Of a stretch of 64,000 nucleotides of DNA, positions 1-10,200 are shown piece after piece. The position numbers and the translations under genes were made by a program. Position 1 is the first letter of the stretch. Every line of letters starts with the position of its first letter. Below the pieces are notes generated by a model. The model was not told the origin of the DNA. It saw only the letters and a program-made list of their open reading frames with translations, and ran no database searches. The stretch spans positions 1 through 64,000 of the forward strand of contig NZ_RJZE01000013.1 in NCBI RefSeq assembly GCF_003986935.1, in the 5' to 3' direction. Origin of the DNA: Paraburkholderia kururiensis JCM 10599 = LMG 19447. Lineage in GTDB: Bacteria; Pseudomonadota; Gammaproteobacteria; Burkholderiales; Burkholderiaceae.

Positions 1-85
1 CGAGCCGCTCCTGAAGGGCATTCCCTTCAAGGACGGCACTCCGGTGATTGAAAGCACACCGGCTCCTCAAGCGCTGGCCGCCTGA
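1..85 (+). CDS. 3' end of an unrecognised protein gene (partial)
   Basis: An open frame enters at the left edge (codons in phase with base 2) and ends at TGA 83-85. The visible tail is 27 residues, EPLLKGIPFKDG followed by a Pro/Ala-rich end finishing in ALAA. The hydrophilic start and the Ala/Pro tail look like a protein C-terminus, but I do not recognise a family. The gene body lies outside the window. Confidence 0.3.
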   Translation, partial: EPLLKGIPFKDGTPVIESTPAPQALAA

Positions 86-222
86 TCATGCCGCCTGACC
101 CGCGTACACCACTCTTGACGATTGCTCCTCTCCGACACGGGGCGCCTCTTATGAAGAAAACGACAGTCAAACAGGCGATCAACGGAGAGCCCATCGCCGG
201 CTTCCGCACGCCGGCACTGCCA

Positions 223-510
223 TCACATGTCGACGACCGAGGCTCCGTTCACCTTCCCGTCGATGATGTCCTTTCCCTGCTGCCGGGCGGCACGCCTTGC
301 CACACCAAAATCGGAGAATGCTTGTGACTGGTCCAGCCGGAAAACGCGGCTCGCCGCAGAACCTGCGATCGCGGCCGGACGACATATCCGAACTGCGATG
401 TCATACCCTTCAGCGAAACGGGAATGTCCGTCAAAACGATTGAACGTGCGGGGGAATACGAGAGGATGAAGTTCGTACCCCTTGTAGAGAAGAATCGGGT
501 GTGTCGACAT
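223..510 (-). CDS. small conserved hypothetical protein, paralogue A
   Basis: The product is 95 aa, with no signal peptide or membrane segment. It is clearly related to the protein at 1138-1422. Both begin MST and share a Y-[KR]-G start, LV[FY]P near residue 20, EG[YF]D then [VI]RI in the middle, SR[VL]FR, an F-x-x-x-G-x-ARRA block and a late [IL]IDG. I chose ATG 510 because it matches the paralogue's start and has GGAGTGA about 8 bases upstream; a GTG at 519 is also in frame. The two genes are transcribed away from each other across 627 bases. The function is unknown and I can propose none from sequence. Confidence 0.7.
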   Translation of the reverse strand: MSTHPILLYKGYELHPLVFPRTFNRFDGHSRFAEGYDIAVRICRPAAIAGSAASRVFRLDQSQAFSDFGVARRAARQQGKDIIDGKVNGASVVDM

Positions 511-1137
511 GTCAGTCACTCCACAGGGGAAAGCCCACTATACCCTGAAACAGGGAGCGCAGGACGGTGCAGATGTTTTCAGAATTGAATTGACCCGTGG
601 TACCGGTGCGCGTATGGTGAATCATGAAGTCCGCAAAGCGGATCTTCGCCCACGCTGTCATCCATCTTCTTTCTGATGGCCCGATGAGGATCATCGACCT
701 CCCCTCTCCACCACTGTATGTGGCGGACTCCATGAGAACTTCACGGCAACCAGGCTTGCTTGCCGCGCGATGAAACCGATGACGGATATTGACCTCATTG
801 GACGAGCAACGGACGTCGTCCCGACGATGTGCTGAACACAACGTAAACGGTCAGCAATGCGCTTTTGATTTCAGGTGGTTCGGATAGAGCGATCTAACAA
901 CGGTACATCGAATGCTGGCCGACGTAGCGCCCCCCCGATGGAGGCGTGACGTTCACTGCCGGCGCAAAGCCACCCGAACCATTGTCTAGCCGAGTGGCAC
1001 CCTTCCCGGCGGGAAGGTCCGCATGGGCGATTTCGACTCGTTGATATGGTTCGTCGGGCGCTTCGGGCGTACCCCGGCCAGCCCCACACAACGATCAAAA
1101 ACCGGCTGCGTGCTGCGGCCAAAAAAGGAGTGATCTA
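511..1137. other. spacer between two divergent small paralogues
   Basis: There are 627 bases without a convincing gene. Open frames exist on the minus strand (for example 512-841), but their composition is not protein-like. The region must carry the promoters of both flanking genes. I could not pick out clear -35/-10 pairs. Confidence 0.4.
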
Positions 1138-1422
1138 ATGAGCACCATTCGCCATTATCGAGGTCTCGATATTTCCCTGCTCGTGTATCCCCACCGCGCG
1201 ACCCAGGCAGGATTTGGCCACAACTACGACGAAGGATTCGATGCGTCGATCCGTATCAGCGAACCTGATTCCGGACTGGCCATTGCCCGGAGCAGGCTGT
1301 TCCGCGTGCCCGGCAAGCGTCCTTTCGTGAATACCGGCGACGCAAGGCGTGCGTCCCTCGTCTACGCCGAAATGTTGATTGACGGTCGCGCGTCCGACCG
1401 GCCGATCTGGGACGCCGCCTGA
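1138..1422 (+). CDS. small conserved hypothetical protein, paralogue B
   Basis: The product is 94 aa, starting MSTIRHYRGLDISLLVYP. It is a paralogue of the 95-aa protein on the opposite strand at 223-510; the shared blocks are EGFD-x-x-[VI]RI, SRLFR, GDARRAS and LIDGR. A strong ribosome binding site (AAGGAG) lies 7-8 bases before ATG 1138, and both paralogues carry the same GGAGTGA leader. It appears soluble, with no motif I can tie to a reaction. Two copies kept intact in an otherwise decayed neighbourhood suggest a selected but unknown role. Confidence 0.75.
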   Translation: MSTIRHYRGLDISLLVYPHRATQAGFGHNYDEGFDASIRISEPDSGLAIARSRLFRVPGKRPFVNTGDARRASLVYAEMLIDGRASDRPIWDAA

Positions 1423-2028
1423 ACGGTCCGGCCACGTCAGGCCAGTTGCGAACTACAGTACGGCCATTCCCCGCTTGCCTCGGCGCCATCGCGATTCAAC
1501 CCTCATAAGAGGACTGACCGACCGCCGATGCGCCCGCCGGGTACCGACCGCGGTCAAATCTGAACTCGCTTCCACCCGCAGGTCGCCTTGCATCTCGCTG
1601 GAGCAATTCCTCGTTCCGTCCTACGCCGAGGCATCACCCTCAAGGGGCAGCGAAGGCAATCCCGCGACGTATGCAACGGTGAAGCTGGTTTCACGTTCTG
1701 CTGACGCAACGGCTATCGTTGCGTGATGTGCCGTGATAATGCAGCGGCAGATGTAAAGACCAGGGCCAATGCCCGCAGTGCTCCGGCTCCGGTCAGGTTA
1801 ATTCGCCCTCGTGAGGGGAGGGTAAACAGCGTGGGGAGCGCTTTCTCGGGGGTCGGGTTTCCTTCGTTGCAGACGACAGTGGTCACGTGTTCCTCCCGGT
1901 CATCGGCTTCGACGCCCCCTATAGGCGCGCGCGTTGCTGCCTATTGCGCGTCACGGTTGATGCGTTCTCCTGAGCGACGCGGCTGTGTCGCTCCAGGACA
2001 CGCGCTTGCCCATATCTGATTCCCGCAT
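1423..2028. other. 606-base stretch without recognisable genes
   Basis: The open frames here are short and their translations look like noise (Arg/Ser-rich, no motif). I see no RNA gene, repeat or insertion-sequence end. It may be decayed DNA, in keeping with the broken response regulator that follows. Confidence 0.35.
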
Positions 2029-2458
2029 ATGCCGACGTTCGTGACTTCTGCGCGATGGAGCCTGCGCAGATTGCCCGCCAATCCTGCGCCTCGCCAACGC
2101 CGGCTTCTCGTCGTGGACGATGAGCGTGCGGGCGGCGAGGCGGCAGCGGCGTCGCTCGCGACGGCGGGATATGTACGCGCATTTCGCTGCTGATGGAGCA
2201 ACCGCGCTACAGATGGCTGCGACGTGGAGGCCCGAGATCGCCGTGCTGGATATCAACATGCCGATCATGGATGGGTACGAGCTTGCGCAACGTCTGACGC
2301 AGGATGAGCTGACCCAGCACACCCTTCTCGTTGCTTTCGCCGCTCTCGACGAACCGGTCGCCCGTTCCTCCGGCATTGCGTCGAGGTTTGACGTCTATTG
2401 CCAGAAAGGCGGTTGTCCCGGCGTTCTACTGACACTGCTCCGGTCATTAGCTCAATAG
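2029..2458 (+). pseudogene. frameshifted response-regulator receiver domain
   Basis: Two reading frames together spell a CheY-like receiver domain. The first, from ATG 2029, gives RRLLVVDDERAGGEAAAASL and ends at a TGA at 2191-2193. The second carries ADGATAL, then VLDINMPIMDGYELAQRL with the phospho-acceptor Asp, then the conserved Lys in VYCQKG, and stops at 2458. The join lies near 2181-2186, where one extra T in a TTT run would restore a single frame (RAF-x-ADGATAL). No output domain is visible, so the ancestor was probably a stand-alone receiver. The usual Thr/Ser after strand 4 reads Ala. A sequencing error could mimic the frameshift. Confidence 0.7.
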
Positions 2459-3310
2459 GGGCCGTGCATCCCGGCTACTGGTCGGAAGACGAAGCGGGGC
2501 CTTTATCCCCGCCGGACGGCCGATTACGGGGGCGGAGCCGACGGCTCAATGTTCACGTAAGGGCCTTGACGAGCGGCAGGAAATGGCCGGCTGGCGCTCG
2601 CCGACAGAGCGCGACGATCGCCGTGGATGCGGCAGAACGCGACGCTCATTTCAGCCGTGCAGGGCACGCAAGAGGCATGAGCCACCTCGCAGGCGACCTA
2701 CCGATTTCTCGAAAGTAAACGCCCTGTTAGTCAAGGTCGTAAGTTCCTGGCCGCCCAAGCATGATGCATGCGTCGCGCGAGAAATCGCGGGCCCTCAAAG
2801 CCGGGCGGATAGCCGTGATTATCCTTAAATAAGGTCGCGTTACTCTCGATGGTGGGGAACAGGGTTCCAGGGAGCAACGCGTCGTGATCTTGTTGTCAAC
2901 GACGGCGTGAGGAGGCGCGCTCGGCGCGACGCTCGGACGTTTCTGCGTCGTCACGGGCGCCGATCGAATTTGGAATTGGGCCCGCTGGCAACCGCTTCCA
3001 GCCTTCCGGACGTCATTTTTAGAACGTCTTGGTTTGCCGCCGGACACTTCCGAATTTTTCTGGCGGAGAGGTTGGGGATTTCCCGGGGGTGTCCAGCTTG
3101 CACGCTGCGCGGATCGATTCAGTGCTTTGGAAGAGCGAAGCGCATCTTCTTGAAACGGCGGCCGCATGGGACGCGCGAGAGTCGACTTAAGTGTATGTTT
3201 TAAATAGGAAATTCGACGTTCTGCGCACGGCGTGCGGCGATGACCAGTTCCAGCTTAAGTGAACGAAGTTCCAAATTGAGTGCATCTCGGCGCCACACCC
3301 GTCCCCCGTT
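2459..3310. other. gene-poor stretch upstream of groESL
   Basis: About 850 bases in which I find no supportable gene on either strand. The open frames (for example 2727-3167 minus and 2907-3203 plus) translate to Arg/Ser/Pro-rich noise. No repeat or RNA gene is evident. Confidence 0.35.
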
Positions 3311-3340
3311 CTTGAATTTGTCACCACCCGTCCATATAAT
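3311..3340 (+). promoter_or_regulatory. groESL promoter (sigma70 with overlapping heat-shock signature)
   Basis: TTGAAT at 3312-3317 and TATAAT at 3335-3340 are 17 bases apart, a near-consensus sigma70 promoter. CTTGAA at 3311-3316 plus GTCCATAT around 3330-3337 also resembles a sigma32 promoter (CTTGAA, about 13 bases, CCCCAT-like). The CIRCE operator starts at the last base of the -10, so a bound repressor would block this promoter. Confidence 0.8.
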
Positions 3341-3366
3341 TAGCACTCACCGCACGAGAGTGCTAA
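3340..3366. promoter_or_regulatory. CIRCE operator (HrcA binding site)
   Basis: TTAGCACTC at 3340-3348, nine spacer bases, then GAGTGCTAA at 3358-3366 form a perfect copy of the CIRCE inverted repeat. HrcA represses groESL through this element in many bacteria. It overlaps the -10 hexamer and lies 72 bases before the groES start. With the sigma32-like promoter this suggests dual heat-shock control. hrcA itself is not in the window. Confidence 0.95.
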
Positions 3367-3438
3367 CAACATCTCCGGCCTGGCTCTGCCAGGCCGGGTT
3401 TCTTGAGTGTCCTTCAAGTCTCGAAGAGAGGAGTTTGT

Positions 3439-3729
3439 ATGAACCTTCGTCCTTTGCATGATCGCGTGATCGTCAAGCGTCTGGATCAGGAAACCAAGAC
3501 CGCCTCGGGTATCGTGATTCCCGAAGCAGCTGCTGAAAAGCCGGATCAAGGCGAGATTCTGGCGATCGGCCCGGGCAAGCGCGATGACAAGGGCGCCCAG
3601 ATCGCGCTCGACGTGAAGGTCGGCGATCGCGTCCTGTTCGGCAAGTACGCTGGCCAGACCGTCAAGGTGGACGGCCAGGAACTGCTCGTGATGCGCGAAG
3701 AAGACATCATGGCCGTGGTCAACAAGTAA
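3439..3729 (+). CDS. groES: co-chaperonin GroES (Hsp10)
   Basis: The product is 96 aa, the usual GroES length. It caps the GroEL cylinder and controls substrate release and the ATPase cycle in the cytoplasm. It begins MNLRPLHDRVIVKRLD and has the mobile-loop region around residues 17-33 (ETKTASGIVIPEAA), the GEI-x-AIGPGK turn and the C-terminal EEDIMAVV. I chose ATG 3439 over an in-frame ATG at 3403 because it has GAGAGGAG just upstream and matches the family start. It lies 45 bases before groEL and is co-transcribed from the CIRCE promoter. Confidence 0.97.
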   Translation: MNLRPLHDRVIVKRLDQETKTASGIVIPEAAAEKPDQGEILAIGPGKRDDKGAQIALDVKVGDRVLFGKYAGQTVKVDGQELLVMREEDIMAVVNK

Positions 3730-3774
3730 GCCTGCACGGTCCATATTCACCAAAGAGATTCAAGGAGTTACAAG

Positions 3775-5418
<1,644 letters not shown>

Positions 5419-5450
5419 TAACGGCGCAAGCCCGCATTACATGGAAGTGC

Positions 5451-5470
5451 CGGGGAGCCTCGGCTCCCCG
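5451..5470 (+). terminator. hairpin downstream of groEL
   Basis: CGGGGAGCC (5451-5459), a TC loop and GGCTCCCCG (5462-5470) form a perfect 9-bp stem 33 bases after the groEL stop. There is no T-run right after it, so it may help the next hairpin terminate or protect the mRNA end. Confidence 0.55.
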
Positions 5471-5479
5471 CGGTCTCAA

Positions 5480-5512
5480 GACGAAACCCGCTTCGGCGGG
5501 TTTCGTCGTTTC
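5480..5512 (+). terminator. rho-independent terminator of groESL
   Basis: A 12-bp stem, 5480-5491 pairing with 5496-5507, has a TTCG tetraloop (5492-5495) and is followed by GTTTCT. The stable tetraloop and the position just after groEL make it the likely operon terminator. Confidence 0.85.
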
Positions 5513-5632
5513 TGACGCCTGCCAGCGTATCCGTTTGAGAAATATTCTGTAATGGTCATATTTTTGGAGCGGCGACGGAAAACGTCTGCGCAAACGTTAA
5601 AGTACGGATGTAATACAACCGTAGGGTCTGCC

Positions 5633-6223
5633 GTGAATACGAACGATGATGGCTTGACAGCAGCCGCACCCCGGCCGGTCGTCTGGATGACAGGTCTGCC
5701 AGGCGCCGGGAAGACGACGATTGCACAGGCGTTGTTCGAGACGCTGCAGAACCTCAACGCGAAGGCTATCGTGCTCGACGGCGATACGCTGCGCGCAGGC
5801 ATCTGCTCGGACCTCGGCTTTTCGGAAGCCGATCGCATCGAAAACATTCGCCGCATCGCGCATCTCGCGAAGCTCTTCCAGCGGGAAGGCTACGTCGTGA
5901 TCGTGGCCACGATTTCGCCATTCGCCCAGCAGCGCGCGCTGGCGCGCTCCATCGTCGGTGACGGTTTCATCGAAACGTTCATCTCCGCACCGCCACAGCT
6001 TTGCGCCGAACGAGATCCGAAGGGGATGTACGCTCAGGCGCGCGAGGGCCGGATCCAGCAGTTCACCGGGGTGTCGTCGCCTTACGAGCCGCCGGTCGAG
6101 CCGGAACTCGTGATCGACACATCGGCGTGCCGCGTCGAAGGCGCGGTCGCCACGATCGTTCTTCGGCTGGGTAAGGGGGTGCGGGGTCGCCGCGAAGCAA
6201 AACGGGCCGCGTGCGACGCCTGA
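5633..6223 (+). CDS. cysC: adenylylsulfate (APS) kinase
   Basis: About 196 aa. It phosphorylates adenylyl sulfate to PAPS, the sulfate donor for sulfotransferases and one route of assimilation. Motifs are the Walker A GLPGAGKTT, LDGDTLRAG, DRIENIRRIAHLAKL, then ERDPKGMY and FTGVSSPYEPP, all typical of CysC. The frame is open from ATG 5552, which has no ribosome binding site and would give 223 aa; GTG 5633, with AGGG about 7 bases upstream, gives a normal-length enzyme. It stands alone here, without cysD/cysN. The locus also holds a sulfotransferase gene (35101-36303) that would use PAPS, but a link is only inference. Confidence 0.85.
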   Translation: MNTNDDGLTAAAPRPVVWMTGLPGAGKTTIAQALFETLQNLNAKAIVLDGDTLRAGICSDLGFSEADRIENIRRIAHLAKLFQREGYVVIVATISPFAQQRALARSIVGDGFIETFISAPPQLCAERDPKGMYAQAREGRIQQFTGVSSPYEPPVEPELVIDTSACRVEGAVATIVLRLGKGVRGRREAKRAACDA

Positions 6224-6312
6224 TTTTCTCCCGCGGCGCAAAAGCGCCGACTGCGACTGCAGCAGTCAGTCAGCACTCGCTCAAAACCGCTCCGAACGCC
6301 GCAAAACCGGTC

Positions 6313-7188
6313 TCAATGATGATGCCTGGCTTCGCCTGACGAGCCCGAGCCGGCCGCGTCGCCGGCCTTGGGCGTCTCTTCGTCGTCATTGCTGCGCGCC
6401 CAGAAGAAGCGATCGGGCAGATACGCACCCATTCCCGGCCGGAACGCACTGCGCGTGCTCTGATAGAGATACTCCTGAGCCTCGCGCACGGCTTCGGGCG
6501 GTTCCTGGCCGTTCGCAAGCAGCGCGGCGACGGCCGCGCCCAACGTGTCCGTGAGCCCCATGATGCGCTGCGGACCGCGGTCCCAGGTGTCCTGGCGCAA
6601 CTGCCCGTCTTCGCTGAAGAGCGTATTGACGAGCCGGTGCGAGCCCGTTTCCATCGAGAGAATGTACTCGCAGCCTTGCGAGAGCAGATGCGAGATCGCC
6701 GCGTCGAGACTCGGTGCCTCTGCGTCGCCGTCCGGCTGTGCGAGCGCGAGCAGCGTGGCGCTGTCCGCGATCAGCAGCGTAGTCTGCGGCGCAAGCAGGT
6801 CGGCAATGGCTTCGCGCAGTTCGTCCGCGGCGAGCACGTGTTCGTCGTCAAGCGTGAAGTCAGGCGCGAGGATGAGCGGAACGTCGTCGTAGTCGGCAAC
6901 CACTTCCGCGATCGCGCTCACCACTTCGGCACGAGCCGCCGCGCCCACCTTGAATGCGGCGATCGGCATGTCTTCGAGCAGCATCCTCGCCTGGGTTGCG
7001 ACCGTGTCCGGATCGAGCCCGGTCACCTCGTCACAACTGGCCGAGTCGCGCACCGTGTAGCCGGTCAACACTGTGACGCCGTGGCAACCCATGCTGGCGA
7101 GTGTCATCAGGTCCGCCTGGACGCCGGAGCCGCCAGTGGGATCGGAAAGGCCGAAGGTGAGGACGATCGGAGGGGTGTCGCTGGACAT
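6313..7188 (-). CDS. thiD: hydroxymethylpyrimidine/phosphomethylpyrimidine kinase
   Basis: The product is 291 aa. It phosphorylates the pyrimidine precursor of thiamine (HMP, then HMP-P). It has the ThiD/ribokinase-fold start LTFGLSDPTGGSGVQADL, the GCHG-x-x-VLTGYT region and a late GLTDTLGAAVAALLA that corresponds to the phosphate-binding end of the fold (DTxGAG in relatives). I chose ATG 7188 (MSSDTPP) because ThiD proteins start just before this motif; the frame continues open upstream with non-family sequence. The C-terminus is a low-complexity Gly/Ser/His tail ending in three His. It is transcribed away from the rubredoxin gene. Confidence 0.88.
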   Translation of the reverse strand: MSSDTPPIVLTFGLSDPTGGSGVQADLMTLASMGCHGVTVLTGYTVRDSASCDEVTGLDPDTVATQARMLLEDMPIAAFKVGAAARAEVVSAIAEVVADYDDVPLILAPDFTLDDEHVLAADELREAIADLLAPQTTLLIADSATLLALAQPDGDAEAPSLDAAISHLLSQGCEYILSMETGSHRLVNTLFSEDGQLRQDTWDRGPQRIMGLTDTLGAAVAALLANGQEPPEAVREAQEYLYQSTRSAFRPGMGAYLPDRFFWARSNDDEETPKAGDAAGSGSSGEARHHH

Positions 7189-7433
7189 GAACGTAGGAGG
7201 GAAATGATTGGGGAGGGCGCAAGGTTCGCACGCCATGCGGGCGGGGCTTGCGAATGGCTCAATTATGCGTCCTGCGGCCGCATTGCGGCTGGGTTTTTGC
7301 CTCGTTGCACGAATGATCGGTGCCACCCGCGCTTGTGGGCAACCGCGCCGGTCTCGCCCGGCACGGTGAAAAAAGGTACCATCATGGCTCCCGTTTTTCC
7401 GGTTATTTTTGGACTTTTCGACGCGGCATAAGA

Positions 7434-7604
7434 ATGGAATATAGAAGCTGGATGTGCCTGATCTGCGGCTGGATCTACGACGAAGAAGCCGGATTGCCAG
7501 AAGAAGGTATTGCACCGGGCACGCGCTGGGAGGATGTCCCGATCAATTGGACCTGTCCCGAGTGCGGCGCGCGCAAGGAAGACTTCGAGATGGTTCAGAT
7601 CTGA
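7434..7604 (+). CDS. rubA: rubredoxin
   Basis: The product is 56 aa, a small iron-only electron carrier. Two CxxC pairs, CLICG near residue 8 and CPECG near residue 41, would hold the Fe(Cys)4 centre. The aromatic residues, the GTRWEDVP loop and the C-terminal KEDFE are typical. ATG 7434 matches the family start (ME-Y-x-x-W-x-C). In related beta-proteobacteria rubredoxin sits beside the type IV pilus chemotaxis genes. Here the next gene appears to be a relic of that system. Confidence 0.93.
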   Translation: MEYRSWMCLICGWIYDEEAGLPEEGIAPGTRWEDVPINWTCPECGARKEDFEMVQI

Positions 7605-7890
7605 TCCGGGCCACGCCTGCGGCCCGATATCGCGCGCGCCGTCGGCGTGACGCGTGGGCCTGGGCGCCGGACCCGGCACCGGCACGCAACGCGTTTGCCG
7701 CATCGCAAAGGGAGTTCGTCATCGTACCTGCGCGAGCCGATCCGTACCGGGCCACGCATGCCCGATCTGCGACGTGCCGGCCACGGGCAGGGGCGCGTCT
7801 GCATGCGCTTGCGTGTAGTGGCAGGCACACGCCATCGTTTCGCTGCACTGCGTACGAATTCGTATCCGCGCGCGTTCCCGCCACCTTCTC

Positions 7891-9315
7891 ATGACCTTCC
7901 AGCCGACCCTTCCCGCCACCTTCGACGCCTTGCCCAATCCGCGCGGTGGCGCCGTGCGTGCCGCTGAAACGGCGCTTGCCGACGCGCAGCGCGCCCTGGA
8001 GGCGGGAGGCGATTGCGCCGGCCCGCTCTTGCGCGCGGCGTATGCCTTGCGCGAAGCGGGCTGGCTGTCGGCTCACCGCTTCGTCGACACGCTGCTGCTC
8101 GTTTCGCCTCTGGCGCTGGCTGCGAACTCTGATGCCGCGAATCTCGACGAAGGCGGCGCGCACCGCGTCGCGTCGGCGGCGCTCGGTGATTTTCGTGCGG
8201 CGCTCGCGCGTCACAACCTGCGCGAACTGTCGTGTTCGCCGGCGCTCTACGGTCGTCTGCATGCGATGTGCCAGGTGCTCGCGCCGCATACGCCCGGTTT
8301 CACCATCTCGTTCGAGGACTACGCGCTTGTTGCCCGGCCCGTGCCGCCCTCGACGATGCGGCCGCAGCCGGCGCAACGCATTGCCCACATGCGGGCCCGT
8401 TACGAGGCTGCGCTGCTGCCCGCGTTAAAGACGCAGACGGCGGGCAGCCGTGCCGCGGCCGCGTGGGCGGATGCGGCGTTCAACGAGATGGACGCGTGCC
8501 TCGCCGAACTCGCCGGCCCCGATCCCTACGACTTCTGGCGTCTTGCCTCGGCGTGCGGGCGGGCCTTGCGTGCGAGCCGTCACGCGACGGGTGAAGCGGA
8601 CGCGCGACGTTTCTATGCGCGCTGCAATCTCGCGCTGGCCGACCAGGCGCGCGGCGTGCAGCTTGCCCCGCGCTCGCTGGTAAGGTCCACGCTCGCACTG
8701 CTGTGGCGCGACTACGCGCTCTTCGGCGCTGCAGCTGAGGACGCCGACCACGTCGAACTGCTGCACGACTATGGCCTTACGGTGGACTGGCACGTGGCGG
8801 CAACCCAGGCGTCCGAAGCGCTGTGGGAAGAAGGGGCGTCCCAGCAGGCGGGTAGCGTGGCGGCACCGCGCGACGACAACCGGGAACTGGGGGTGCTCAC
8901 CATCACTGGCCAGGCGTATGAAGATTTTCTGCAGACGGCCGATGCGTCGATGACGGCGCTCAACGAGTACGCCCGCACCGCGAGCCGTCCGGAGAAGGCC
9001 GATCCCGGCGCGGCACTCCAGGCGGGCGATGCGGCGTACCGCGTCGGCGCGGCGGCCTGTGCGCTCGGGCTCGGTCACGTCGCGCTCATGGCCGATGCGC
9101 TAGGTCTCGCCTGGCGGCGCACGGCGTATGCGGGCGTGGCCACGCCGGCGGTGCGCTCGCATGTGGTGGTCGAAGCGCCGGACGTCCGCGCTCTCGAACA
9201 AGGCTGCGAAGCCTTGCGTGCCATGCTGCTCAAGACCGCTGCAGGCGTCGCGCCGCCAGACAGCAGCAGTGCGCTCGCTGCTCTCGCCCGTGCGATCGAG
9301 CAGGGCGGCGGCTGA
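7891..9315 (+). CDS. helical protein with a degenerate Hpt-like domain (pil/chp-like relic)
   Basis: The product is 474 aa, Ala-rich, predicted all-helical and without a signal peptide. I do not recognise the N-terminal two-thirds. Around residues 380-405 the pattern DAAYRVGAAACALGLGHV then LMADAL follows the spacing of an Hpt four-helix bundle (H-x-L-K-G ... G ... LA). The phospho-accepting His is Tyr383 and the Lys is Gly, so it could not carry phosphate. The gene lies between rubA and yqgE, where related bacteria keep pilGHIJ and a ChpA/PilL kinase whose N-terminus resembles FimL. I infer a FimL-like or ChpA-derived scaffold. The function is unproven. Confidence 0.55.
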   Translation: MTFQPTLPATFDALPNPRGGAVRAAETALADAQRALEAGGDCAGPLLRAAYALREAGWLSAHRFVDTLLLVSPLALAANSDAANLDEGGAHRVASAALGDFRAALARHNLRELSCSPALYGRLHAMCQVLAPHTPGFTISFEDYALVARPVPPSTMRPQPAQRIAHMRARYEAALLPALKTQTAGSRAAAAWADAAFNEMDACLAELAGPDPYDFWRLASACGRALRASRHATGEADARRFYARCNLALADQARGVQLAPRSLVRSTLALLWRDYALFGAAAEDADHVELLHDYGLTVDWHVAATQASEALWEEGASQQAGSVAAPRDDNRELGVLTITGQAYEDFLQTADASMTALNEYARTASRPEKADPGAALQAGDAAYRVGAAACALGLGHVALMADALGLAWRRTAYAGVATPAVRSHVVVEAPDVRALEQGCEALRAMLLKTAAGVAPPDSSSALAALARAIEQGGG

Positions 9316-9618
9316 ACGCATGGAATGCGCGCATCGTCCATGCGGCAAGCATCGAGCACGCATGCGACGGGCACACGCGGCGAAAGCAGACGCTGAAACG
9401 GCCTTTGCAGCCCTGCGCGGCACAAGCCTCGCGAAGGGCTGTGCCTTGCACATTGAAAGCACACGCGCGTGATACAGTGAGCGTTAGATATTCCGTAAAA
9501 AAGGATCATGCAGGCAGCGGAAAGTATCGCGGCCCCGGCCATCGCGTGAGGCCGCGCAAGGCCGCAGACTGCGGCCCGGCTGCCGCCATCCCGCATCGTC
9601 TTTGCTAAAATTCGAACC
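9316..9618. other. spacer upstream of yqgE
   Basis: 303 bases with no supportable gene. TTGCAC (9446-9451) and a weak GATACA (9471-9476) could form a poor promoter for the yqgE-ruvX-pyrR operon. I see no repeats or RNA gene. Confidence 0.3.
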
Positions 9619-10200
9619 ATGTCCAAGAGTAACGATCGCATCAATCTGACCAACCAGTTCCTGATCGCCATGCCCAACATGGCCGATCCCACGTTTTCAG
9701 GAACGGTGGTCTACCTTTGCGATCACAGCGAGCGCGGTGCGCTCGGCCTCGTCATCAATCGTCCCACTGACATCGACCTGCAAGCGCTCTTCTCGCGCAT
9801 CGATCTCAAGCTCGAGATCGAGCCGCTGCTGCATGTGCCCGTCTACTTCGGCGGCCCCGTGCAGACCGAGCGCGGCTTCGTGTTGCACGAGCCGCTGGAG
9901 GGCAAGAACTACACGTCGACCATGCTGGTGCCGGGCGGTGGGTTGGAGATGACCACGTCCAAAGACGTGCTCGAGGCGGTCGCAAACGGCAAAGGTCCCG
10001 AGCGTTTTCTGCTCACGCTGGGTCATGCAGGCTGGGGCGCCGGCCAGCTCGAAGAGGAAATCTCGAAGAACGGCTGGCTCACGGTCGAGGCGGATCCGAA
10101 GATCGTCTTCGACGTGCCCGCCGAAGAGCGCTTCGAAGCAGCACTCGCGCTGCTCGGCATTTCTTCGACGATGCTTTCGGGCGAGGCGGGTCACGCATGA
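9619..10200 (+). CDS. yqgE: YqgE/AlgH family protein
   Basis: The product is 193 aa (UPF0301/AlgH family). LTNQFLIAMPNM at the start, GALGLVINRPT near residues 41-51, FGGPVQTERGFVLH in the middle and LGHAGWGAGQLEEEI near 135-149 are the family hallmarks. The biochemical role is unsettled; in Pseudomonas, AlgH has been linked to alginate regulation. The stop overlaps the ruvX start by four bases (ATGA), so the two are translationally coupled. Confidence 0.92.
   Translation: MSKSNDRINLTNQFLIAMPNMADPTFSGTVVYLCDHSERGALGLVINRPTDIDLQALFSRIDLKLEIEPLLHVPVYFGGPVQTERGFVLHEPLEGKNYTSTMLVPGGGLEMTTSKDVLEAVANGKGPERFLLTLGHAGWGAGQLEEEISKNGWLTVEADPKIVFDVPAEERFEAALALLGISSTMLSGEAGHA

Noticed and set aside
2727..3167. 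A 146-codon minus-strand frame upstream of groES
   Set aside because: Ser/Pro/Arg-rich, no ribosome binding site and no recognisable family.
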